64,000 nt of DNA from Ophiobolus disseminans. Lineage: Eukaryota; Ascomycota; Dothideomycetes; Pleosporales; Phaeosphaeriaceae. Location of the stretch: assembly GCA_010093685.1 (NCBI GenBank), contig MU006242.1, forward strand, positions 434,001 through 498,000, in the 5' to 3' direction. The notes under the pieces were generated by a model, which was not told the origin of the DNA, did no database searches, and was given only the letters and a program-made list of their open reading frames with translations. This document shows, in pieces, positions 21,905 to 33,523 of this stretch (position 1 is the stretch's first letter; the number at the start of each line of letters is the position of its first letter). The position numbers were made by a program, and so were the translations under genes.

Positions 21905-22936
21905 GTCCAAGAACTTAGGACCAGTTTCTTCCGCTTGCGACAAGAATCGGGAGTCCGGCGGATAGACTGCGCTCGTGGTTCTCGAAGGAACGTTCGTAGG
22001 GCGTGTATTCGAAATGTGATCAGACGCTATAGGTTTGCGTAGGTATCTGTGTATGCCAGCCGTTGGACAGGTAACAACAATCGCCGCTGTATAAGAATAT
22101 GAATCAAAGAACAAGTAGGTAAGTAAAGAGATTCAACTGTATGAGCAGTGATTTGCGACAGAAGTCAAAACGTGGGTCTCGTTTGGGATTAGCTGGTGCA
22201 GGGTCCCGTCCACGTTGTTCTGCGGCAGGATGCAGGGAGTATTTGAGCAAGAGCCTCACCGCAAGATGCACAAGTCAAGATGCCGAGTGTTCAAAAACGT
22301 CAGACCACATCGAAAAGCAGCGGGCCGCTGCATGACCTAATTCCGTCTTCGGCGACTTCGGCAGTCTGGGATGTCTGATGGTCGAGGCCAGGCTTGCTGA
22401 CAGAACGTGGTTGTGGTTCTGCAATTGCACCACCGAGATGCCAATATCACTATGCACTCTATCGCCGATTAGTCTGCTTCAGAATGTCGGCGTCTCCAAC
22501 CTCGCGGGATGAAACCTATCCTGAAGTGCATTGTAGGAGACGGCGATCCATCAAGTTGAGACACTTGCACCAGCGTGAAAACAGCCCTGCATGTACCTGC
22601 GTGTCTCGCTCGCCGGCGCCGGATGGCGTTTTCATGGCCCCGCCATTGGCCGATCAAGCACGCCTTGTCACGAGGCAGCGCGCCGTGGACGTGCAGCTGT
22701 TCCGTCATACCGAGGTCGGACATGGTGGATTGACGTCCGTATGCAGCGATTCTAGACAGAAACTTTGCAAAGACTTTTGGGATTTGACTCACATCGGAGT
22801 TGCTCGGGTTGTCATTACGAAGCAAGAACGTGATTACAGGAAAAACAAGTCTGAGACCCAGAAGATGATGAATGCATCAAATTATGCACAATATCTGATA
22901 TGTACTTGTTCGTTCAGTCTATCTTACAATGTCTTT
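21905..22936. other. Intergenic, no gene seen
   Basis: 1.03 kb between the peroxiredoxin start and the acetyl-CoA transporter stop. A plus-strand open frame of about 216 codons (22394-23044) has no domain, runs into the antisense of the transporter exon and looks accidental. Confidence 0.6.
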
Positions 22937-24744
22937 TCACGCCCCACCAGCTATCCGCCATGCCTTCAGCGGCAAGGCTTGAATCCTCATCACCGCTGGC
23001 TTGATGTAGCCCCAGAACGTGATTACTCCGAGAGCAATACATAGGATGTTGACAATGTAGTATCCATCTGTCGTGACTTTGTAAATACCGCCGCCATCAC
23101 GACATCGGTGCTTGTCTGCCTCGCCTGCACAAGCAAACGCTTGCGTAACGAGTGCACCTTTCAGTATATCGGTCTTGGGTGGGGTCGTAGGTGGAAAGCA
23201 GGTCGCCGCAGTGAACATGTCAACGGCCTTGAGGACAAAGAATCGCGGGAATGTGCCTCCGAGGTTCGATACACTAATGCAATGTTAGTCAGGAGCGTGA
23301 AGTATCGGTGACAAAAGACTTACGTAGCAAGAAGAGTCATATAGGTGCCACCAATGACAGGATCTGAAATCTTTGCGTGGAAAGCGCTGACTGCAACGAA
23401 CATGACTGTGTTCATGAATGTCGACAGAACGTGTTCTGCGATGACGAGCATAAGGAATGATGCCCCTGCTCCTCCCGCGGGGAAGATGGCCACTACGAAT
23501 TGCGCGAAGCCTGCAGCTACTAATCGTCCAACGAAGGACCAGCACCAAATGTGCATCGGTGGATACGACTGACACCATTTGCCAATGTAATAGCCAAGGA
23601 ACACTTCGACTGGAAAGTCGACGAGAATGACCAGAGACAACTGCTCCTGCTTGAGACCCTTGTCCAACAACTTGAGGCTCGTAACCGCATCGTTGGCCTG
23701 GAATCCGATCTTCGCAATGAGGTGAATGATGATGAAAGACTGGATATTCTTGAGCTTCAAAATGCCCCACATGGTCTGGTAAACCTCCTTGATACTATCG
23801 GTGTTCTTATCGCGGTCCTCACGCTTCATCAACGCAAGTCCTGCTGTGACGATCAGGTACGCCCAGCCCCAAAATGTGAGGTAGCTGTCGAGCTCCATGA
23901 GTCCAGTTTCACCTGGAGCATTGAGTGGGCGGAACCATTTGTTTGCGAAGTCCTTCGAGTTGAAGGCGAGGAAGACGGTGTACGAAAGGAACTGGCCAGC
24001 GGTCAAGCCGACAGTCTGTGCGGTCGAAGCGTATGCGAGATTCTCCTTGGAGAGGAGAGTCAAGGCCCAGCCATCCACAGCAATATCTTGGGTAGCGCAC
24101 AAAAAGACGAGCGCGAACCACCACCAAGTGAAGTTCCAGACACCTCCTTCGTTGTTGCTTGCATCCTTCATCATCTTATTGATATGCTTTCCCAACCAGA
24201 TCATCGAGAAGCCGGAGATTGTCTGGATGGGTAGGATCCAACTCTTTCTCCGGCCAACCTTTGGCGACCACACTGCATCCACGATCGGACTCCACAGCAG
24301 TTTCAGTGAGTATGGGTATGCGGCGAGCGAGAATACGCCGATAGCCGAATATGACACAACATTCTTTAGTAGAAAAGGCACTGAACCATGCGCCAATCCC
24401 ATCGGTATGCCTTGAAGGAAGTACAGCAAGACTAGCAGCAAGAAGTTCTTCTGGTCTTTCTTGCTCAGCTCGAAGAAGCCCTTGGACGGCCCTTCGTCCT
24501 CCTGCGCTAGTGGGGGTATCTCATCATCGAGAGAAAAGTTCGAGCTGCCCATCAGCGAGGCAGCCTGGCTCGAGGGAGATGTGCCATCGATGCTGTTATG
24601 CTTGCGCCGGTGCTCCAGCACAATTCCGTTCATGTTTGCGCTGCTGGAATTCGCATTTCCGTTGCCCTTTTCTCGGAGCGAGTCGGTCGAGCTCTGGGGT
24701 TTCACAGAGCCGCGGTTCTTGGATCTCGAGGCTCGTTTGCTCAT
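22937..24744 (-). CDS. Acetyl-CoA transporter (AT-1 / SLC33A1 family)
   Basis: Two exons (24744..23324 and 23273..22937) encode about 585 residues. After a hydrophilic Ser/Asn-rich head of about 95 residues come multiple membrane helices of a major-facilitator type. The conserved stretches are NFLLLVLLYFLQGIPMGLAH, YPYSLKLLWSPIVDAVW and GRRKSWILPIQ, the hallmarks of the AT-1 family. The family imports acetyl-CoA into the ER/Golgi lumen for protein acetylation. The 50-nt intron joins YMTLLAT to VSNLGGTFPRFFVLKAVD in the C-terminal part. It is divergent from CENP-O. Substrate is inferred from the family. Confidence 0.92.
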
Positions 24745-25170
24745 TTGTGGAACGATGGAGAGATGGTGAGTGGGTTGAAGGGTAAGATTGATGAATGCTC
24801 GTCCGGTGGATAGGAGGCAGCTATGCTAGCGTGTTGACGTGGAAAGGGTATGGCAGGTGTAAGGGATCGAAAGAAGAAGCGCGAAAGGGCTCGGTGTATA
24901 AGAGAGTGACAGAAACCGACGGACGTGTTACAAAGCGGCGGATTTACGTTGTTGCGGGGACCACTCTGCAGCGATGATGCCGCGGTCCCAAGTGGAGTAG
25001 CGAAAGTGTGCCTGGATGGAACCGTGTCCTCTCTGATCGTCAGCGGAGGCGACCCGCAGCGCCAGATCCCTGCTCGGCACGTGTTTACGCGACGTGCATT
25101 CAACACCAGTCGCTATTCACATAAACAACGACCATCCACACAATCACCACTCCAAAGCTTACCTTCAACA
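24745..25170. promoter_or_regulatory. Divergent promoter, acetyl-CoA transporter / CENP-O
   Basis: 426 bp between two divergent start codons. It includes a CACGTG box at about 25079. No gene seen. Confidence 0.5.
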
Positions 25171-26067
25171 ATGGCCACAATAGACAACCTCGACGCCGAC
25201 ATCGCTTCCCTACAAGCCCGCCTTGCCACCCTTCACGCCCACCGCACAAACCTTACATCCGTCCTCCTGTCGCAACCCCACCTCTCCACTCGCCTTCAAG
25301 CACCCGCTTCCAAGCCCTCCTCCAATACCGATCCCGCTCTCCTCGCTATAACCCAGCAATCCACACGCAACCACTCAAACATCCACCGCGCCTGCGCCGG
25401 CGTAACAGCCTACAAAGTCCGCGACCCGGATCCGCACGCCATAAACGATGGCGCCATCCTCGGCGTGAGCATCGACGTCGCGCTATCCGGGAAATTTATC
25501 GAAACGTACCATGCCCTCTTGAACTGGGTAGAAAGCAACAATGGCAGTAAAACGCTACGCATTCACAAGCACACTATTCCACCGTGTATACCACTGCAAG
25601 CACTAGCGAACAAATATCTCCCCACTGCTGGAAAAAACGGCGACGAAGAAGTCCAACAAGATCTCGTGCGCTTCGGAAGAAGTCTGCGTAAAGAACTCGT
25701 ATCCTGGCACCTACGCGTTCGAGCCATCGACGCCCTACGAAAAGAAGCAAACCTCACAGCACCAAAGCCCGAGTACACAGAACCGCATAAAGTCCTGAAC
25801 GCATTCACCAGCGACGACGAAGACGAGGCGAGTTCCGAGGCTGAGGAAGATGATGCGCCGGCGCGGATATTAGATATTGAAGCCAATACTGCGGCGCGGC
25901 AAGTTATGGTTACTTGGTCTGATCGACGGACGGCGATGTTGAGCGTAAGTAAGGATGGGAGGGTGGAGAAGGCGGTGTGTAAGATGAGGGATGGAGCGAG
26001 GGATGCGGAGATGAGTAGGAAGGCTTTGGGGCCGATTGGGGGGTTGGTGAAGAGATTGAAAGCATGA
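25171..26067 (+). CDS. Kinetochore protein CENP-O (Mcm21 family)
   Basis: A single exon of 298 codons. An N-terminal coiled coil (IASLQARLATLHAHR) is followed by the CENP-O core: HRACAGVTAYKVRDPDPHA, GAILGVSIDVALSGKFIETY, LRIHKHTIPPCIPLQALA and LRKELVSWHLRVRAIDALRK. These are the conserved blocks of fungal CENP-O (the Mcm21 counterpart of the Ctf19/COMA complex). An acidic Asp/Glu/Ser linker and a short beta-like C-terminal part follow. It acts at the inner kinetochore in the constitutive centromere-associated network. Confidence 0.88.
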   Translation: MATIDNLDADIASLQARLATLHAHRTNLTSVLLSQPHLSTRLQAPASKPSSNTDPALLAITQQSTRNHSNIHRACAGVTAYKVRDPDPHAINDGAILGVSIDVALSGKFIETYHALLNWVESNNGSKTLRIHKHTIPPCIPLQALANKYLPTAGKNGDEEVQQDLVRFGRSLRKELVSWHLRVRAIDALRKEANLTAPKPEYTEPHKVLNAFTSDDEDEASSEAEEDDAPARILDIEANTAARQVMVTWSDRRTAMLSVSKDGRVEKAVCKMRDGARDAEMSRKALGPIGGLVKRLKA

Positions 26068-26401
26068 ATGAGGATGCACGCGCCGGGTGAGCGTTCTGAG
26101 GGTGTTCTTGGAGAATATGGGCGTTTAGGAACTGTGATGATACCCTTGGTTCTGTGTTTAAGCGACGTATTTTGGTCATGAAAGCTTGCAATTATTATTG
26201 AAGGTTGACGTAAATGATATGCCCAAGCAATGCCTTCATAGATTGAAAGCTTTTTTTACCCAACATGAAGCCATACCAGGCAGAACCATAATGCCTGAGT
26301 TGCTATCCCCCGAGCTCCAGACAGTTCGCTACTACTCATTGCCGCCTATCGTTATCGTCATTGTTTGGCTCAAAGTCCAACTTGCCACCACACGTTAGCA
26401 A
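26068..26401. other. Convergent 3' spacer
   Basis: 334 bp between the 3' ends of CENP-O and the UBX gene. No gene seen. Confidence 0.6.
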
Positions 26402-27934
26402 TTACCTCTTGTTGATAATCTCCTGAATATGGCTCACCTGATTCCCGTTATAAAACTGCTGATCCCGAGGTTCCCTCGCTCTCTGATCCGCCAACGTCCG
26501 AACCCGTATGCCAGTCACTTCTGCGTTTGCATTCGTACTCGCAGGCTGCTGCGACGACTGGCTTGGACCTTGACTTGAGCTTCTCGCTTGACTTGACTGA
26601 GCTCCCGTCGTTGCTGGCGTAGTTCCATAACCCACAATCGACCCTAGTGTGCTTCCCACGTAGCCTACGGTGCTTGACAGAAGCCCGAAAGCACCGCCAA
26701 CGAGGCCAGTGGCTGTGCCGACGACACCACCGCTACCGCCTGAGTAGGCTTCCGTGTAGCCCTTGACGGGTACGAGTACTAATGTTGCGCTCGGTGCAAG
26801 ATCAATATCGCCGAGAGTTTGGGTCTCGTCGCCGGCGGACAGTTCGCGACTCGGTTGCGGTGCGAGTATGTGTCTGAAGTAGTACGGCGGTAACTGCTTG
26901 TTATTGATGTTCGGGTCGTCGAGTGACAGCTTTCCAAATTCTTCGTCCACCCACTTGCGCACATCGGCTTGTAGGTTTGCTGTTCGTGGGAAGGTGGATC
27001 GAATAGTTCGACCGTCGAACAGTCTGACTTGCAGGTTGACTGACTTTGCCTGTGATCCTCTTGTTGATGTCGTTGCGCGAGATGGTGTCTGTTGTTGCGC
27101 CTCTGCGTTGCGTTCTTTTTCCCTATCAAGTTTCCGTAGTTCAGCTTCTGCTTTCCGTGCGGCCTTGTCTGCGTCGATGCGCGCCTTCACACGAGCTAGA
27201 TTCTCTGCGTCTTGTCGTTTCTTCTTCCGCAGCGCGTCGCGTGCTTCCTGCTGTGCCTTGGTCATAGAAGAAGTCGCAGCTTGTGAGACTGAAGCTGTAG
27301 TGGCCTTCTGCTTGCCCTTGGCTTTGGCAGAAGGGGCAGAGGTAGAGGTCGATGCTCGAGAGGCGGGTATAGACGGCACGGCAGGCTCTGATGGTCCATA
27401 AAGATCATCGTCAGAGTCCGCCGAGGCTATGGGCGGAGTTGGCTCAGGTGTGTTCACTTGTGGTGTTGATGCTTGGGCTGGGCTGGACCCTGGTATGGGA
27501 TTCGCTCCGAGGACTTTCCGCACCGCGTTGATGAACTCGGTCTGAGCCGCATCACTCTTCAGCTGTACTTGAAGCTGGCCACCCTGTATGACTATGAAGG
27601 TAGGGGCGTCTTGAACGTCGCAGAAAGCGGACAGGAATCCTGCTTCGGTGGATCCAGCTTCGATGCGGAGGAGGACGGCTTTCTGCTCGAGGAGACTTGA
27701 CACCTGCATGCATTAGCTTCATTGAGCCACAGTTTGAGTCTGCGAACATACCCAGCCACTCTTCAACCATTCATCTTCCCATTCCTGGCTCGTTGCGCCG
27801 TCATCTAGGCAGCTGTCAGAACGGTCTCCACATCCCGACGCGACGTCGGTCTTACCTCGCACAAAGCAGGCAACAAGCTTCTGCTGCTGTATCGCAAGCG
27901 CAATGCCACTCTGTAAGCTGCCTTGGTGGAACAT
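26402..27934 (-). CDS. UBX-domain protein with thioredoxin-like N-terminus (UBXN4-like)
   Basis: Three exons (27934..27856, 27804..27752, 27703..26402) encode about 477 residues. Residues 1-110 read as a thioredoxin/UAS-like fold: FHQGSLQSGIALAIQQQ, EWEDEWLKSGW, VLLRIEAGSTEAGFLSAF, APTFIVIQGG. A long Ala/Lys/Arg/Gln helix follows. The UBX domain (about 265-360) starts VNLQVRLFDGRTIRSTFP and docks to Cdc48/p97. After it is a Gly/Val-rich hydrophobic stretch (GGVVGTATGLVGGAFGLLSS), probably a membrane-inserted segment as in ER-bound UBX proteins. The architecture suggests a role in ER-associated degradation. The second intron's acceptor was chosen at CCTAG because an earlier CAG would bring in a stop codon. 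Confidence 0.85.
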
Positions 27935-28541
27935 GTTGTGACAAAGTTGAGTGGTGGGTATTCGCGGGGTGAGCTTGGGACGCGCTCTGTAGCAAGGATG
28001 ATGCGTGCGCGCCCTAGCTTTCCAGCGTCGCGGGGGATTTGATATCGATAGATTATCGGTATGCAGCAGTGGTCCCGAGGCCGAACCTGGGACCCGCAGC
28101 TGTGCAAATAGCTCCACAGCCCTCATGCAGACAATCACATGGATGTTTCTTCAAGAAGTAATCAGAGCGCACGCAAAGAATAGATCTATGGGGAATGCTA
28201 ACCAGTCCTATGAACCACCGCGCCGAAGGAGAGAATGCAGCAAAAACCCAGAGCTATGATTATATGTGTTCCGCCAACTGCAGAAAGTACTTGCAAATGC
28301 TATAAGGCAAACGCTGTTCGTGTGTAAATTGTGCCAAATGCTAAGACGGCTCGTCGCCGCCGCTGTGTGAGCAGCACCCACGCCAATACGTGCTCCTCTG
28401 GTCCCGACGGTATTGAATCGAAATTATGATTCGTTTCTCAGTCCGCTGTGTGACTGGCAAGACGGGTCGACGCAGGTATGGAGGGGTTTGGACCGGCCCT
28501 GACCACACCAACTCCGGTCTCTATGCCCACCGTACAGACGC
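27935..28541. other. Intergenic, no gene seen
   Basis: 607 bp holding the UBX gene promoter and the RAC1 3' flank. No supported gene. Confidence 0.6.
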
Positions 28542-29397
28542 TTATAAGACGGTGCACTTGGACTTCTTCTTGGCCGCCGCCTGCTGGGGTCGAGGACTGA
28601 GCACCGCACTGCACTTGATCAGCGTTTCCCCGTTCTACTTATCTGCAAAACATACCGGATTGCCTCATCGAACACGCTCTTCAAATTGCGCTGTGTTAGC
28701 GCAGAGCACTCTAGGTACTTTTGTGCCTTGATCTCCTTCGCGACCATGACGGCCTGCTCGTATTGGATTGGCGACATTTTCTTCTGCCTCAAAGACTCCT
28801 TGGTTGTCTCATCGTCCCTCAAATCGAGCTTTGTTCCGACGAGGATGATGGGCACGCCGGGTGCGTGATGGTCGATCTCGGGGTACCACTAACAGTACGT
28901 CAGCATGCGATCGTGATCGAGGCGCGATTGATCATCACCTTCGCCTTTACGTTGTCAAACGATGGTGGGCTGACTATGGAGAAGCAGATCAGGAACACGT
29001 CGGTCTGTGGGTACGAAAGTGGCCGGAGGCGGTCGTAGTCCTCCTGTCCCGCTGTATCCCAAAGTCCAAGACTAATGGGCTTGCCATCTACCATAACATT
29101 CGCGGAGTAGTTGTCGAAGCTTGGGCAATTAGCTCAAGGCTGCTGGCGGTGTCCGAGCAACTCACACGGTGGGGATGTATTCGCCCGGAAAGGCGTTTGT
29201 CGTGTATGAGATGAGAAGACATGTCTGCAATGTTAGCACCCCGGAAGTGGCAGTACGAAAAGCTGCAGCTCACTTTGCCTACAGCACCGTCACCTGTGAC
29301 AACGCACTGCACACCTGTTAGCTTCCTGGATGCACGATACTGGCACCCTGCCTATCGTCAAGCGCACCTTGAGAGACTGGGTCGCGGGGGCAGCCAT
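28542..29397 (-). CDS. RAC1: Rho-family small GTPase RAC1
   Basis: Six exons (29397..29368, 29306..29274, 29224..29166, 29119..28939, 28888..28656, 28608..28542) encode exactly 200 residues. The N-terminus is MAAPATQSLKCVVTGDGAVG, holding the P-loop. Switch II has DTAGQED, the base-recognition motifs are TKLD and CSALTQ, and the C-terminus is a lysine-rich tail plus the CAAX box CTVL, predicted to be geranylgeranylated. It is Rac rather than Cdc42 by VMVDGKPISLGLWDTAGQED and the SVFDEAIRAVLSPRP ending. Rac1 steers polarised growth and NADPH oxidase in filamentous fungi. Exon 1 is 30 nt and exon 2 is 33 nt. Confidence 0.96.
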
Positions 29398-30701
29398 TGT
29401 AGACGCGTGGTGTGCGTAGTCGGATTAGAGTAGCCTATGGGTACTTGGGCCCTGTTCGGCGGAGGCAATGGCGCAGCGTCGGGGGAAGCGGCGAACGGCG
29501 GAGCGCTGGCGATGCTGCAGGGCGAGCGGGTCAGGATGCAAGCTTCGGCGAGGCGGGGGCAGCTATGGACGGGGTGTCTGTGGTAGAAGACGGACCGTTG
29601 CGAGATGCTCAGTGACTTCTTCCGCAGGCGCAGTGCTGGCGCGGTAGCTATCTGCAGCGTAGGGGGGCGTTTTATCGCTTGGCGGCGGCGGCGGGTGAGA
29701 AGCGAGCTTGCTATGGCTGGAGATGGATGCAGATGCGCGAGTCGACTGGGAGCAGCCCGGGCCACTAGATACGCTGCCTGTGGTGGGGGGCGAGTCGCGG
29801 AGGGAACGCTGTTCTTGGTGAGGTCAAGGTGAGTGCAGCTTCAATCGAGGGGGCAGCTCTTGGGATGCAGCGGAGCGCAGTGAGATGCACTGGGTTTTGG
29901 CAGAATGCAGGCGCGTATGGAGTGCTGCTTCTTGAAACCGATTTGACACCAAACCACCATCGCACGCTTCAACACGCTGCTGCGCGATGTGATAGGCAGC
30001 ATGCACGGTGCAGCATGCCTTGTTTGGGACGCCTTCCTGGCGACTCAACCTCGCCATTCGCAGGCACTCTTCCGGCCCTGTAGACAGCTTATGTCCGCCT
30101 ACCATACCTCGCGCCGTGATAGCTCTGCACACCTCCGCCTCGCGAGTGTCGCAGAAGCAGGCACCAGAGCAGGCACCAGAGCAGGCGGCAGCAGTTGCTA
30201 GCTGCACTCAACATCATACTAAATGTTCATGTCTAGTGGCCACAGCTCAACATCCCCTCCGCGTCGCCGTCGATGTCGCTCATGCAGCAATGATAGCTTT
30301 TCAACCTTCTAGCGCCGTGATTCGTCTGGACACCTGCATTTGTTCTGCTCGCCGTCCCCCGTCCCATCTTCCTATTAGCCGAAGACTTTCCCACATGTGA
30401 AAGGTTGCAGTCCGCCCTGCGAATGGAAGGTTGCAATTTAGATGTGGCCCGAGTGACCGTGTGCATCGAACCATGTTTGGACCAGTGTTTGGAGATCGTC
30501 GAGCTGGGGGCACTCGGTGCTCACATACCATATCTCCAACCCTGAACAATGATCACGACATCACCAACTATGCCATGTTCGATGTCATGTTTCATCGGAT
30601 TATTTGGCCGAACTGTAACTCCGTGCTTGACCTCTGAGTGATGAGTCTCCGCTGGGTATCATTTGCTAACACACATCACGCCCTCCAATGCTTGCCAACG
30701 C
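29398..30701. other. Long gene-free stretch upstream of RAC1
   Basis: 1.3 kb. It should hold the RAC1 promoter and 5' leader. A short direct repeat (GGCACCAGAGCA, two copies plus a partial) lies at about 30159-30185. Open frames here are short, overlapping and without motif. Confidence 0.5.
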
Positions 30702-31639
30702 TCAGTAGAACAGAAACAACTCGTCTCCACGCAATCCCCCTTTTCCTTCCCCAAGAAAATTCTTGCGTAACAGGAACTTAATCAGTGACTCGTGGAGCTC
30801 CTTCATGTCGAGAATACCACGCTTCTTCTGGTCGATGTACGACACATCGATGACCACTTGCTTCAAATTGGCAGTCGATAGAGCCTTTTCGTCCAATAGT
30901 GCAGCCAGTCGATCAGGTGTTCCCACACCAAAGTCCATTCTACGCAATGTTAGCCACGTTCAGGCTTCAGAGGCAACCATACATACCTTTCCTTCTTTAG
31001 ATGAGCCACTTGGTCCGCTACCTTCATGTGTTTGGCGAACAGTTTGCCAACCTTCGGATCGGTGACGCCTTGCTTTGGCAACCCAGACTTGAGGGACCTA
31101 CACACATCAGCAGCTCGAATGCCGGAAGCTGTGACGATGATAGTGTGCGGTGCTCCAACTGGCTTCTTTGGTGTGGGCTCCACCGATTTACACTGTGATT
31201 TCAAGAAGGCAGATAGCTTGTCTGAAGTTCGCGGCTCGGTCCAGCTGGTGCTATCTCGAACAGTTCGTGCTGTCGATGTTTAGAAGTATTTCCTGGGCGG
31301 GAGTACATCCAACTTACCAGGAATGAATCTGTCCTCCAACTCAACAGAGCTCAACTCTTTTCCGTATAGGCGTGTTCGCGCATTCACATAGTCGGCAACG
31401 AGTTGGCCATCCATCCGCTCGAATGAATGATTCACACCCAACTCCTGATCCAGATCATCCTCGTCTATCTCTTTCGCCTTCTGCTTCTTCTTTTCCTTCC
31501 GCTTCAACTTCTTGGCGGCCTTCTTGCTGTCCTTGGTTGCCTCAGGCTCCGATTCTCTCTTTCTCTTCTTCGAGGAAGCTGCAGTGTCAAACTCGGCCTC
31601 GATCAAGGTCACACCGCCGTCGGATTCGGAGTCAGACAT
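30702..31639 (-). CDS. CMS1: Ribosome-biogenesis protein CMS1
   Basis: Three exons (31639..31318, 31254..30987, 30939..30702) encode about 275 residues. An acidic start is followed by a lysine-rich nuclear segment (KKAAKKLKRKEKKKQKAKE). The body is a degenerate RNA-helicase-like domain: PHTIIVTASGIRAADVCRSL, then VGKLFAKHMKVADQVAHLKK, then FGVGTPDRLAALLDEKALS. This is the Cms1/CMSS1 family, linked to the small-subunit processome. The catalytic helicase motifs are incomplete, as in the family. It is divergent from CENP-T with 194 bp between starts. Confidence 0.85.
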
Positions 31640-31833
31640 TTTGTGTTGAATGTTGAGTGTGTTATTGCAGATTGCCGTTGCGCAACAGAAAAAGTTCCAG
31701 AAGTTTAAGGTTATCGATAAGTTAGTAAATTTCGGGCAAGATCAGCCGAGGGGAAAGCGCGTCCTACCGACGCGTCTCCCCAACAGCCATCAACAAGCCC
31801 TTGCCATACTTCACCACTACGACAGCGCCCACC

Positions 31834-33510
31834 ATGTCCGACTCCGCGCGCAAAAAGCAACGCCTATCGCCTGAACGCAGCTTAGCTACAACGCCAATTG
31901 CGCGCATACAGCCCACAACACCTTTTCGCCGGGCCATTAGCGCGGGGCCAGGACCTACACCTGGAAGCAGGAAGACGCCAATTGTTCGAACACCGGGCAC
32001 TGCAAGAACACCACGAGGCGGACCAGCCACACGGCCACTTCCTTCCCGCAGGGCAGCGCCAACCACCCCGCATGCGATTCGCGCACTTCGGGAACGAGCC
32101 CATGCAGCAAGAACACCAGGACACAACAGGAGAAGAAGTGGGAGGGTGCAGAGGGAAACCCCACGAGACATTCTACGAGACCTCAGTCGAGCCCTCGCAC
32201 ACAATAGTCGGCCGGTAGAGCCCTCACCACAGGTCAATACACGGCGCTCGCGACACTCGGCACTTGATCTTCCTGACATCGAGGATGGCCCTGACCCAGC
32301 TGCACCACGTCTCAGTATGGCGCTTGGCGATATGTACGACGACGATAGCTATCACGAGCATCCCCCGCGGCAGTCGCTGTTACCAGAGCTGCCAGATGAT
32401 GTCGATGGTGGAACAGTGCAGTCCCTGGAGTTTGGACGCAGAGCGTTCAGCGAAGATCCACGATTTATGTTCCCTGGTAGAATGAGCGAGCGATTTGGAG
32501 ACTTGAGTGAGCTTGGGGCGGTTGAGGAAGAGTACGAGGTTGATGGCACCTTTATCAATCGGCGGGACGGGCACCTAGACCAAACCATTGGCGAGCTGGA
32601 CGAAGACGACACCACGACGCAGATAGGAGCACTTACGGGACGAAGAGATGGACGCCAAAGCGACGTGGATCTTGGTGTGTTTGGAGACGCAGACGACGAT
32701 ACTGAAGAGCCGACATTCCGATTCATGATACCCGAGCGCATTCGTGCGTCTGTGCGAGAAGAGCCACTGGAAGAGCAAGGCGACGAAGGTTTAGAGGACG
32801 GGCTGCCACAATTGGACGAGGAGGATGAAGGAATCAATGTACCTAATGACAACGAACAAGACGAGGTAACGGCGGTTTTGCTCGGTGAAGATCCCGCAGA
32901 ACCTCTCGACATCCAAGGTTGGGAATCAGATCACGAGCTGGACGACGACAATGATCTCGCAGCATATCGAGAGGAAGAGTCTGCCATGGATCGAAGCTTA
33001 CAATCACCCGAACGCCCTGCTGCAGCCAAGCAGCGAACTGCAAGAAAAGTGAAAGAGCTGAGAATTTCGCAACGCGGATTAGAGTATCCGTCTTTCCCAG
33101 ATGCGCCTGTGAAGAAACTCGCGCTGAGCTTCATGAAGTCCCAAGGAAGCAAAGCACAGCTCAACAAAGATACATTGGCTGCCTTGGTCAAGGTGACAGA
33201 CGACTTCTTCGAGCAAATTGGCATTGATCTCGCTGCGTACGCACAGCATGGTGGACGGAAGATGATCGAAGAGAGCGACGTCATCGCGCTCATGAAGAGG
33301 TATGTTACATCCATGTTTGTACAGACGTGTACATCCTCGCTGACTGTCCACTGTAGGACCCGCAAAACCACGAGTAATAGCACGTCGTTCTCGCTCGCAC
33401 AAAAAATGCTGCCCAGAGAACTGCTCCAGCAGTTGCGCATGGAACCTCCGCAAAAGCTTCGAGGACAGAAGCGAAAAAGGCTGAATACTATACAAGAAGA
33501 AGAAGGTTGA
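31834..33510 (+). CDS. Kinetochore protein CENP-T (histone-fold)
   Basis: Two exons (31834..33299, 33357..33510) encode about 539 residues. The N-terminal 400 residues are disordered: basic and Thr/Pro/Arg-rich first, with many TP sites suited to CDK phosphorylation and Ndc80 binding, then acidic. The C-terminal histone fold begins near residue 412 with LEYPSFPDAPVKKLALSF and contains DFFEQIGIDLAAYAQHGGRK and ESDVIALMKR. The 57-nt intron joins MKR to TRKTTSNSTSFSLAQKML, the conserved CENP-T tail (FSLAQKxLPRELLQxLRM). It contacts centromeric nucleosomes together with CENP-W. It ends 13 bp before the stop of the convergent SHY1 gene. Confidence 0.92.
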   Translation: MSDSARKKQRLSPERSLATTPIARIQPTTPFRRAISAGPGPTPGSRKTPIVRTPGTARTPRGGPATRPLPSRRAAPTTPHAIRALRERAHAARTPGHNRRRSGRVQRETPRDILRDLSRALAHNSRPVEPSPQVNTRRSRHSALDLPDIEDGPDPAAPRLSMALGDMYDDDSYHEHPPRQSLLPELPDDVDGGTVQSLEFGRRAFSEDPRFMFPGRMSERFGDLSELGAVEEEYEVDGTFINRRDGHLDQTIGELDEDDTTTQIGALTGRRDGRQSDVDLGVFGDADDDTEEPTFRFMIPERIRASVREEPLEEQGDEGLEDGLPQLDEEDEGINVPNDNEQDEVTAVLLGEDPAEPLDIQGWESDHELDDDNDLAAYREEESAMDRSLQSPERPAAAKQRTARKVKELRISQRGLEYPSFPDAPVKKLALSFMKSQGSKAQLNKDTLAALVKVTDDFFEQIGIDLAAYAQHGGRKMIEESDVIALMKRYVTSMFVQTCTSSLTVHCRTRKTTSNSTSFSLAQKMLPRELLQQLRMEPPQKLRGQKRKRLNTIQEEEG

Positions 33511-33523
33511 AGGAGGTGGCATA

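Noticed and set aside
22394..23044. 216-codon plus-strand open frame
   Set aside because: No motif, and its end is antisense to the conserved C-terminal exon of the acetyl-CoA transporter.
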